From Mytilus galloprovincialis (Eukaryota > Mollusca > Bivalvia > Mytilida > Mytilidae): 64,000 bases of DNA. Every line of letters begins with the position of its first letter. Position 1 is the stretch's first letter. The notes under the pieces were generated by a model that worked only from the letters and a program-made list of their open reading frames with translations, did no database searches and was not told where the DNA came from. Of this stretch, positions 11,688-23,000 are shown one piece after another. Location of the stretch: positions 37,414,321 to 37,478,320 of the forward strand of contig NC_134851.1 in NCBI RefSeq assembly GCF_965363235.1, written 5' to 3'. Position numbers and translations under genes: made by a program.

Positions 11688-14600
11688 GTAAGTTTCTATA
11701 TTTATACTAATTAGAGGAAACTTTACAATGTCTGAACCATGTGCTAACGGGCTGATATTGTCACCTTGGAATAATATGTAATACACACATAACAATTACA
11801 TGTTACTTGTATCATTAATATGTATCTACAATGTATGTCCATTTGGTTGAGTGTTCTGTAAGCATTTATAAGCACCCATAAGACTCCTGCATTTTGATAA
11901 CTATAATGATATTTATTTTCATATATGTATCAGGATCCACGAAGGAAGGGGGACTTGGTCCTAAATTATAAATTAATAATAATGACGTCTGGCTAGGCTA
12001 TTTTTTTTCTACGTCCCAGAAAATAATAAAATAGCCTTGCCAGACGTCATAATTATTTGGACTAGGGTAGCTGAATTAAAGGCGGCAGCCCTTGAATCCG
12101 CCTATGGCATCGAAATTTCAGATTTGGGGTAAGGATTAGGTTGGGTAGAGGAGCGAGGATTAAATAAAAATTAAACCTGCATTCGTACATGCATACTCTA
12201 TTGAATAATAAAACAGTTCAATACTTTCACATTTTTGAAATAATAGTCTTGTGCACACTAGTTTTAATAAAATTGATATTGAGAATAATAATGTTAAATT
12301 TTTATATTAAATTATTTTGAATATGAAAATCAATATGAAAATCAATTTTTATATTTATACACACTGACAATCGCTGCATAAGGTAGTCCGAGATTACTCT
12401 GACGTCCAACGGCTGTTTTGCCAGACAAGCTGGGGCCGTGGGAGATTACTCTGACGTCCAACGGCTGTTTTGCCAGACAAGCTGGGGCCGTGGGGGCCCC
12501 AGCTTGTCTGGCAAAACAGCCGTTGGACGTCAGAGTATTCTCGGACTATGAATAAGGTTGCAAATAAATAAATTTAAATCATACACAAAAGAACAAGAAT
12601 CATTATTGATGATTATCAGTTATTTCAAGTTATTTCCAGATCATACCAGTCGAATATATATCCATTGAACGAAAACAAAGAAAATTCAATCACTCTTTAT
12701 TGAGAAAGTGAATAATAAAACAGTACCGGTGACGATACTGATCAAATTAAAATTATTTTTAAGTAATAATTGTTCATTTTGTAACAAATATACATGCAAA
12801 TAAACGATGTTTAGTATTGTTCAGTATTTATTCAGATAATTACTTTTAAAACTGAAATTTAAAAGATGTCAATCTTTACAGCAGATTGATAAAAAAAAAT
12901 TGGAAAAAAATAATGTACAAATAAAATCGAGGGACATTCTGAGATGAACAGTGTTTATTGAAAAATGACAAAAAAACCCTTGAGGGTAGGCTATTAGAAG
13001 CTAAAACATTGGATTGGTTCCGCAATAGTAAACACAAGTCGTTGTTTTGGCGTGATACCAAAAAGGGCATGCGAATTCACGTAAACGAAATGGCAACCCG
13101 AGTCGACAATACCACAATGCTAAAAGTCATGTGCATATGCGATATCAATTAAATTTTTGGGGGGAGAAGGGGGGGGGGGGGGGTAATTAAACAACTATAA
13201 ATCTTTCATTTAATTTAACTTTTTTTTTTCTTCATTATTCACCGTCAGCAAATAGTATGAAATAAAACATGGTATGATATAAAACATGCAAACGTTTAAT
13301 TCAGCTTATGATTCATGTACCTTACAATATATTTTTTTTTATAGATATATGCAGTGTTTTTAATTCATATAGTTCTTGGTAAGTATAATTATTTACTGTT
13401 ATTAAATATAGTAATACATTCAAATTCCAAAACATGTCATGAAAAGCAGAAGAAGAGATTTGAAAGGAGCCGTTATCTGGTCCCTTTAAATTTTGAAATA
13501 ATTATCAAGAATTTTGATTTACATGCTTTTATTCATAGCCTCAGACACAGAAGTATACTAGTACGTAAATACAGTTGTGACTGTTAAATAGCTAAAAAGG
13601 TCATTGACACTGTGACTGTTAAATAGTTAAAAAGGTCATTGACACATCGTAGTCCATGGTTTTGTGTTAAAGTTATAGTCTGTTATATGCGATTAAAAAA
13701 CGTTTCTTTAAACGAAAAGTACACACACTGAATTTTTGTCTGACACTGCTACATTTAATTTGATAATATTGCATTTTCGTTTTCGCTGCATTCAATTTGT
13801 TAATTCTAAAATATATTTTAAGAAATTTTTAGATATGCAAAACATTTAATAGATAAAGGATGTTTTGGTTTTGGACTGCACTTGATTAAAAAAAAATCAA
13901 GGACACAAAAATGTCATTCTTTTTTATACGCCCTTTTACTACACATACACATGTATTATGGTATACCGATGTCTGTCTGTCCGTCTGTCCGTCGTCAACA
14001 TCTAGGACAACGTTTTTACCTATTTGTATGAAACTTTGGTTCAATTGTCTAAATAACATAGAGCTATTGTCGTGAGCTCCCTTTTCGATTTTTATAAATT
14101 TTGTACTTTACGTTTCCTTGTCATTAGAAATTTACTGTACATTTTTCTTGTACCAACGGAACATATCATTTTAAGGTTATCCTGCATAAATGCAACCGCG
14201 AAATCGGTTGATGAAAATTTAAAGTGCAGGAATATTATAGGCGATCCCCTCTATCTAGTAAAAAGTAAAATCACAAAAATACTGAACTCAGAGGAAAATC
14301 AAATCAGAAAGTCCCTAAACACATGGCAAAATCAAATGACAAAACACATCAAAAACGAATGGACAACAACTGTCATATTCCTGACTTGGTACAGGCATTT
14401 TCAAATGTAGAAAATGGTGGATTAAATCTGGTTTTATAGCGCTAAACTTCTCACTTTGTTCGACAGTCTCATCAAATTCCGTTATATTTACAATGATGCG
14501 TGAACTAAACAGACATAATAAATAAAATGATCAAAATATGGGTACAGCAGTCATCATCGTAAATAAAGCCACAAAGGCGCGCATAATTTAGGAACTTTTC

Positions 14601-17600
14601 CGCTGACGGACATAACTCAAAAGTGGTCTTATAGACTGAGTATAAAAGTAAGATGTCTTAGGTTTGTTGGCTGCATTCTTCATACATGTAGATGGCAACT
14701 TGACATCACTTGTCGCACGTGTTGTGTTAAAATCGATCACATAGCAACATTTACCCAAAGTTAGGGTATTGGTTGAGGCGGGGCTTTGGGGTATGGGATT
14801 TCATTTCTTTATCCCCTGTTTTAAGAATGGTTTTTTCCTATCTTCCTTTATTTATTTTGCTGATTATTCTCTTTTTAATTATTATTTGCACACTATTCCC
14901 CTATTCTGTATTGATGTGCCTATTTTACATTAAAATTGAGAATGAAAACGGGGAATGTGTCAAAGAGACAACAACCCGACTGTATGCATTCTTTTATTTT
15001 TTGTCCCTTTTTTCTGTACTTTTTGTCCTTTATTATGTATCTGTAAACCCCATCTGAACCTTCAAATAATACGTACATTTTCTTTTCTTTTAGGAACTCC
15101 ATCTTGGAGTCTTTCTTCAAATCCAACCACATTCGGTAAAAACTTTGATTTGACTTGTTCTTTGTCTGCCAAGGAGAGTAAAGATAGCAGCCAATCAAAA
15201 GGTGATGGTAGTACTGACATTCATTCTCTAAACGGAGAACCTGTAAACAATATAAACCAATTAGTAAAGCAGCATACAGTTCACCGGATGTACACATTAA
15301 CCACTTCCGCTTACAATAAGGATGGGAAAAAAGTACAATACGAATGCCTCCATGGCAACACCAGATATGAACATGTTCTGAATATGACAGTAGAATCATT
15401 TGAGTGTAAGTAAAAAAAAAAAATAGCGAACGCATTCAAAGTTTAAACATAAAATTACCTAATTGCAAAATTTTAGAAACGCATATATATATATGTAGAA
15501 AGCTTTAGAGGCTAGGGTGGTAAAGGGGAGCTCTGAACGCGGAAACACGTAAAATAAAAATTGCAAAATTGTTGCACGGAAAATAAAAATCGGAATAAAC
15601 GTTGCAAGAGAAATGAAATCAAAATATTAAGAAAAAAAGTAATTGAAGTTAACACTCAGCTATTTTTGAGATAATGTAGTCATTATCAGTGGACATGAAG
15701 ACCCTGGAGTCAACTTTTAGCGTCCGCTAGTTGCAACTGATTTGAAGGAAAAAAATATTTGATAATATTTAATATCCTGGGAACACATAAATTAAAGCAA
15801 TCTCCGGACTGACTTTAGTCCAGGTTTACTTTTTAATTAAATGCGGGACAAGCACGAGCAATTACAAAGTAACGACCCACACGAAACACGGAAAAAAAAT
15901 ATAAGGGGGAACACCAAGCACGCAAGTCGAACCAAAAACGAGAAAACGAGAAATAAAACGTCAAATTACGAAAATACGCGAAATGAAAAGGTCGAAAACT
16001 TTGTACGAAAATAACCCTTTACCACCCTTAGCTTTAGTATCAGTATCATGCCCGAAAAAAGTGAAGACCTTTTTAGAAGTAAAATTTTAAAAGGTGGAAA
16101 AGAGCCTTTGTACAAGATTAAAGATATTGCACGTATATTCTTTAATAGCAGATTTTATTTTATGTACAATGTATTTCTAAATTTTGTAAATTTATAGACT
16201 TTAATGTGAAATCGATTAACTGTAACAAAACTTTGCAGTATTTTTAGTTGTTTTAATTATTGTAAAATCTTTACAGCAGTAGTGTAAAATGGGACAAAAT
16301 CCGTATTGTTTGAATCTAAAACGTCACTGGTATGAAAATGTAACTATACAAATATTTCCTGTTTTAAACTGAAACGTTACTGGTATAAAAATATAACTAT
16401 GCAAATATTTACTATTTGTGAAATCAATTAAATAAAAAACGAAGTATGAATTATTATCATACTCCGTTCTTTATTTTTATCCGACTAAATTGATACTTTT
16501 CAAAATCAATTTTTCAATCAACAGAAAAAAAAATAAAAAAATAAACACAGCATGCAAACAACTAACAACTTAAAGCTGAGTAAACAATTATATTTGTGAC
16601 GTTTTTGTTTGTTTGTGTATTCATAACAGTTTCATTTTCTATCACTTTTAGATATTGCCAACACCAATAATGTTCACCAGTTAGTTAACAATGTCATCAA
16701 AGACGAAGATCTATTTTCGATAACATTTAGAAATTTTACACAGATTCCTCAGTGTTCAGTGATGTATGGGGTAAATATTTATTTTACGCTTTTGAGTTTG
16801 TTTAATTTGTTTTATAAAATCTCATATGTTTTTTTTCTACATTTTTTTTCTACAATGGTAATGCAATGTTTTTAAATGTTTTGTTGGTAATGGAATAGTA
16901 TGACTTCTTTCTTCGTCATAAAATCTATAAATATATACTAAAAACCAATATGTGTTTATACATGTACGTATTGGAATAAACTATTTTCATATTTCATATG
17001 ACTGTGTTTGTTGTAGGACATGCTGGTATTTGGTCATGTAAGAGGACGTTAAAGAAGTAAATTTGAGCTTTGCATCGGTACAACTTTGAGTGGTTTTAGC
17101 TGTGTCGTGTATGTTATACACGCCAAAATCACCGGTCAAACTTTCCTCCCTAAATAATTCCGATTATATGATTGATTGGACTTTTTTTGGCTGCTTTTTT
17201 TTTACAGAGTTCCAGGATGTCCCAGGGCGGATCTAGCCATTTTTTAAAAAGGGAGTTCCAACTATATTTCCCTATTCAAATGCATTGATCGTCCTAAAAA
17301 GAGGGTCCAACCCCCGGAACATCCCGTCTGGATTTCAGTGCACTGTGTCCTACCGTAGAGTAGGTAACCTGTCGAAAATACACTCATCATAGATAACAGG
17401 ATTAAAGATATATAACCCGAGTCACAAGTCGGTAATACGAAAACAGTCAATTGATGTCTTTCTTTTATTGAATAACCGTCAATACAATTCTTAGAATAGA
17501 TACACTTAATACAAATACGTAAGATAGTTTCCGTTTCAATGATTTTTCTTATACGATTTCTATCCGTTTATCTTTTGCCATAATCTCTGCCAATAGATAG

Positions 17601-20008
17601 ATATACTGTCAAGGTTGGGAAAAAGAGTAGAAGGTCATATTAATCATCATGAAAAAAATGATATCAAACATTAATATATAATTCCTTTTTAAATACCAAA
17701 TCTCCAATATGTATAAAATAAAGTCAAGGTAAAAAAAATAGTACATGTACATGTATGTATAATATATAAATAAGAAGCGGTAGTTAAAATGTCAATAAAA
17801 CTAATTCCACCAGAGACCAAAGAACATTGAAGTGAACATTTATTATAGGTTACCGTACTGCCGTTAGCAATGAAACAAAAACCCGCATAGTAAGCTTTAA
17901 AAGACCCCGAAATGACAAATGTGAAACAATTCAAACGAGAAACTAACAGCTTGATGTATGTACAAATGAAGAAACTGAAAACAAATATTATATACAACAA
18001 TAAAACGTTAACCACTGAATTTAAGGCTCCGGACTTGGAACAGGCACATACAGAATGTTGTAGGATTAAACACAAACAACACCAAACAATCTCCCTAACC
18101 TTGACAGTAGGATTAAACATGTTTGCTTGCGCCAAAAAAATCTCCCTAACCTTGACAGAGGTGTAATGTCACAACATATAAACACACAAAAGTCAGTCGT
18201 ATAGGGCTAAGCTCAAAAGATTTATTCGAAGCACAAAAAACAATTAATAAGAACACAGAAGGACGTGGCAGGGTATTCAGAGATTTCCACAACAACAAAA
18301 AACACTGTAAAGTATAAATAAAAAGTAATAAAAATGCATGTATATATAAGACTAAAGTATTGAAGGTCACATTAATCATTATGAAAAGAATGGTGTCAAA
18401 CATAATCATTCATATAATTCGTATTTAGATGTTAATCATTAATAGAACTAATAAGTAAATCAGTTAACTTTTATGTTTTTGTTTTTCGAAATATGTCCTT
18501 CTTTCCCTACCGTTCATTAAACATGTTAAAATTATTTTTATAATATAAAGATACAAAGAAATACAGACATACGTAAATCACGTACACGGTAGACATTTTG
18601 CAATTGTTTGATTTATCAACTACAATTATTACCGACGTTGTCGTAAAATACGAGAAAAGAACATATTAAGAAGGAGTTGAAGGTTTATTTGTTACAAATG
18701 TATCTTATTTAATATTCATTAAAAAGTAATTTGTGCGCAGTTTGTCGATGCCAGAAGTCTATGAAACTGATATTGGTTTGATTTGTCATACTTACCGATT
18801 AACTCATCAATTTTTAACGCAATATGATCCAACCCGTTATTTCTGTATTTATTCGGTCATGTAAGAGGACGTTAAAGAATTAGATTTGAGCTTTTCATCG
18901 GTACAACTGTGGTGGTTTTAACTGTGTCGTGTTTGTTATACACGCCAAAATCACCGGTAAAACTTTCCTCCTTAAATAATACCGATTATATGATTGATTT
19001 GACTTTTTTTGGCTGCTTTTTAGCTCACCTTTCCAAAAGGAAATGTGAGCTTTTGCCATCACTTGGCGTCCGTCGTTGTCCGTCCGTCGTTGTCCGTCCG
19101 TCGTCGTCGTCCGTCCGTCGTAAACTATTTCAAAGATCTTCTCCTCTGAAACTACTGAACCAATTCAAACCAAACTTCATCTGATTGATTCCTAGGGTAT
19201 CTAGAATAAATTTTTTTTTAATTCCCATTTCATCAAAAAACATGGCCGCCATGGCTAAAAATAGAACATAGGGGTAAAATGCAGTTTTTAGCTTATAACT
19301 CAAAAACTAAAGCATTTAGAGCAAATCTGACAGGAATAAAATTGTTTATCAGGTCAAGATCTATCTGCCCTGAAATTTTCAGATGAATCGGACAACCCGT
19401 TGTTAGGTTGCTGCCCCTGAATTGGTAATTTTAAGGAAATTTTGCTGTTTTTGGTTATTATCATGAATATTATTATAGATAGAGATAAACTGTAAACAGC
19501 AAAAATGTTCAGCAAAGTAAGATTTACAAATAAGTCAATATGACCGAAATGGTCAGTTGACCCCTTTAGGAGTTATGGCCCTTTATAGTCAATTTTTAAT
19601 CATTTTCCGTAAATCTTAGTTATCTTTTACAAAAATCTTCTCCTCTGAAACTACTGGGCCAAATTTAACCAAACTTGGCAACAATCATCATTGGGGTAAC
19701 TAGTTTAAAAATTGTGTCCGGTGACCCGGCCAACCAACCAAGATGGCCACCATGGCTAAAAATAGAACATAGGGGTAAAATCAGTTTTTGGCTTATAACT
19801 CAAAAACCAAAGCATTTAGAGCAAATCTGACGAGGTTAAATGGTTTATCAGGTCAAGATCTATCTGCCCTGAAATTTTCAGATGAATCAGACAACCGATT
19901 GTTAGGTTGCTGCCTCTGAATTGGTTATTTTAAGGAAATTTTGCTGTTTTTATACGACCGCAAATTTTGAAAAAATTTTCGTCGTATATTGCTATCACGT
20001 TGGCGTCT

Positions 20009-20043
<35 letters not shown>

Positions 20044-23000
20044 CGGCGTCCGAATACTTTTAGTTTTCGCACTCTAACTTTAGTAAAAGTGAATAGAAAT
20101 CTATGAAATTTTAACACAAGGTTTATGACCATAAAAGGAAGGTTGGTATTGATTTTGGGAGTTTTGGTCCCAACATTTTAGGAATAAGGGGCCAAAAAGG
20201 GCCCAAATAAGCATTTTCTTGGTTTTCGCACCATAACTTTAGTTTAAGTTAATAGAAATCTATGAAATTTTGACACAAGGTTTATGACCACAAAAGAAAG
20301 ATTGGGATTGATTTTGGGAGTTTTGGTTTCAATAGTTTAGGAATAAGGGGCCAATAAAGGGCCCAAATAAGCATTTTTCTTGGTTTTTGCACAATAACCT
20401 TAGGTTAAGTAAATGGAAATCTATGAAATTTAAACACAATGTTTATGACCACAAAAGGAAGGTTGGTATTTATTTTGGGAGTTTAGGACCCAACAGATTA
20501 GGAATTAGGGGCCAAAAAGGGATCCAAATAAGCATTTTTCTTGGTTTTCGCACTATAATGTTAGTATAAGTAAATACAAATCTATGAAATTTAAACACAA
20601 GGCTTATGACCATAAAAGGAAGGTTGGTATTGATTTTGGGAGTTTTGGTCCCAACAGTTTAGGAAAAAGGGGCCCAAAGGGTCCAAAATTAAACTTTGTT
20701 TGATTTCATCAAAATTGAATAATTGGGGTTCTTTGATATGCCGAATCTAACTGTATATGTAGATTCTCAACTTTTGGTCCCGTTTTCAAATTGGTCTACA
20801 TTAAGGTCCAAAGGGTCCAAAATTAAACTTAGTTTGATTTTGACAAAAAATGAATCGGTTGGGTTCTTTGATATGTTGAATCTAAAAATGTACTTAGATT
20901 CTTGATTATTGAAGTTTTTTTGGTCCAGTTTTCAAATTGGTCTACATTAAGGTCCAAAGGGTCCAAAATTAAACTTTGTTTGATTTCATCAAAAATTGAA
21001 TCCTTGGGGTTCTTTGATATGCCAAATCTAACTGTGTATGTAGATTCTTCATTTTTGGTCCTGTTTTCAAATTTCAAATTCTACATTAAAGTCCAAAGGG
21101 TCCAAAATTAAACTAAGTTTGATTTTAACAAAAATTGAATTCTTGGGCCTCTTTGATATGCTGAATCTAAACATGTACTTAGATTTTTGATTATGGGCCC
21201 AGTTTTCAAGTTGGTCCAAATCAGGATCTAAAATTATTATATTAAGTATTGTGCAATAGCAAGTCTTTTCAATTGCACAGTATTGTGCAATGGCAAGAAA
21301 TATCTAATTGCACAATATTGTGAAATAGCAAATTTTTTTTTAATTAGAGTTCTCTTTCTTTGTCCAGAATAGTAAGCAAGAAATATCCTATTTGTGCAAT
21401 AGCAAGAATTTTTTTAATTGGAGTTATCTTTCTTTGTCCAGAATCAACTTAAATCTTTGTTATATACAATATACAATGTATATACACTTTTTACTACCAA
21501 CTGATAAATTTAAATAATCTTTACCATTCAGTGATAACAAGCAGTTTTTTTACATCTTAATATTTTATGATGTATTTAAATGAGTAGTTATTGTTGCAAA
21601 CTCCATTAGAAATTTGAATTGATATCAGTTTTGAAAAAGGGAAACGGGGATGTGAAAAAAAAGGGGGGGGGGGTTAAATTTTTCTCATTTCAGATTTCAT
21701 AAATAAAAAGAAAATTTCTTCAAACATTTTTTTGAGAGGATTAATATTCAACAGCATAGTGATTTGCTCAAAGGCAAAAAAAACCTTTTAAGTTCATTAG
21801 ACCACATTCATTCTGTGTCAGAAACCTATGCTGTGTCAACTATTTAATTTTAGATTTAAAAAGTTTGAAGAAGAAATCTTTAATTGATTTGTAAAATCTT
21901 GGCATTTGTTTTGTGTAAAAAAAAACCATGTAATGTCAAAAATTTGATCACAATCCAAATTCAGAGCTGTATCATGCTTGAATGTTTTGTCCATACTTGC
22001 CCCAACTGTTCAGGGTTCGACCTCTGCGGTCGTATAAAGCTACGCCCTGCGGAGCACCTGGTTGGTTATTATCATGAATATTATTATAGATAGAGATAAA
22101 CTGTAAACAGCAAAAATGTTCAGCAAAGTAAGATTTACAAATAAGTCAACATAACCGAAATAGTCAGTTGACCCCTTTATGAGTTATGGCCCTTTATAGT
22201 CAATTTTTAACCATTTTCCGTAAATCTTAGTTATCTTTTACAAAAATCTTCTCCTCTGAAATTACTGGGCCAAATTTAACCAAACATGGCCAAACTCATT
22301 ATTAGGGTATCTAGTTTAAAAATTGTGTCTGGTGACCTGGCTAACCAACCAAGATGGCCGCCATGGCTAAAAATAGAACATAGGGGTAAAATGCAGTTTT
22401 TAGCTTATAACTCAAAAACCAAAGCATTTAGAGCAAATCTGACATGGGGTAAAATTGTTTATCAGGTCAAGATCTATCTGCCCTGAAATTTTTAGATGAA
22501 TCGGACAACCCGTTGTTGGGTTGCCGCCCCTGAATTGGTAATTTTAAGGAAATTTTGCTGTTTTTGGTTATTATCTTGAATATTATTATAGATGTAGATA
22601 AACTGTAAACAGCAATAATGTAATGCTTGGGGTATACAATGTTTTTTTATACTTTCATCATAAATTATATTATGAACACGAGACAAACGAGACATTTCAG
22701 TGTGTCCACTCTTGTTTTTGCTTTTGAAGAAGATATGACAGAATCGAAGAACCATTTATATAAATTGAAAACCCAAAATAATCATTGATGGAAGATGTAA
22801 GCTAAAAATTTAAGGTGAGCGATTCAGGCTCTTGAGAGCCTCTTGTTTTTTTACAGAGTTCCAGGATGTCCCATGGCGGATCTAGCCATTTTTTAAAAGG
22901 GGGATTCCAACTATATTTACCAATTCAAATGCATTGATCGTCCTAAAAAGGGGGGTCCAACCCCCGGAACTTCCCGTCTGGATTTCAGTGCACTATGCCC

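Larger units (their letters stand above)
11688..13344. other. Intron 1 of the Ig-like gene, with two hairpins
   Basis: The intron carries the palindromes at 11975-12058 and 12384-12548. The remainder is AT-rich with a G-run at 13159-13183 and no coding signal. Confidence 0.65.
13379..15093. other. Intron 2 of the Ig-like gene, repeat-rich
   Basis: It holds the 35-bp duplication, a GTCTGTCCGTC-bearing fragment related to the Helentron-like family (13925-14230), a repeat B copy (14262-14480) and a reverse piece of repeat D near 14790-15060. Confidence 0.6.
19951..22063 (+). mobile_element. Second Helentron-like element nested inside the first
   Basis: The outer element reads GCTGTTTTT, is interrupted here, and resumes as GGTTATTATCATG as in its uninterrupted segments. 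The insert opens with a hairpin (ATACGACCGCAAATTTT pairing with AAATTTTCGTCGTAT), then a CGT/GTC microsatellite, then two tandem arrays. GCGGTCGTATA near its end is the inverted partner of its first bases, and a GC-rich near-hairpin (GCTACGC/GCGGAGC) lies at the 3' end. Confidence 0.6.
19021..22850 (+). mobile_element. Non-autonomous Helentron-like element (outer)
   Basis: Comparison with copy 1 of the duplication fixes the insertion exactly inside a poly-T run. The 5' end is a hairpin (AGCTCACCTTTCC/GGAAATGTGAGCT), AAGGTGAGC near the 3' end is the inverted partner of GCTCACCTT, and the last bases form the hairpin AGGCTCT-TG-AGAGCCT before CTTG. A GTCCGTCG microsatellite follows the 5' end. 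T/T insertion, subterminal inverted repeats, a 3' hairpin and microsatellites fit the HINE/Helentron group. No Rep/helicase gene is present. Other bivalves carry very similar elements, from memory. Class assignment is inference. Confidence 0.6.

Noticed and set aside
11553..11795. 80-codon minus-strand open frame at the Ig-like gene start
   Set aside because: No recognisable feature; the plus strand here gives an ATG exon that joins in phase with five further exons.
14920..15435. 171-codon open frame on the minus strand
   Set aside because: It is the antisense shadow of exon 3 of the Ig-like gene; the plus strand has splice sites, matching phases and the Cys motif.
17689..18135. 148-codon open frame on the minus strand
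   Set aside because: It lies in a diverged repeat A copy within the intronic duplication, and its counterpart at 23.87-24.14 kb is broken differently.
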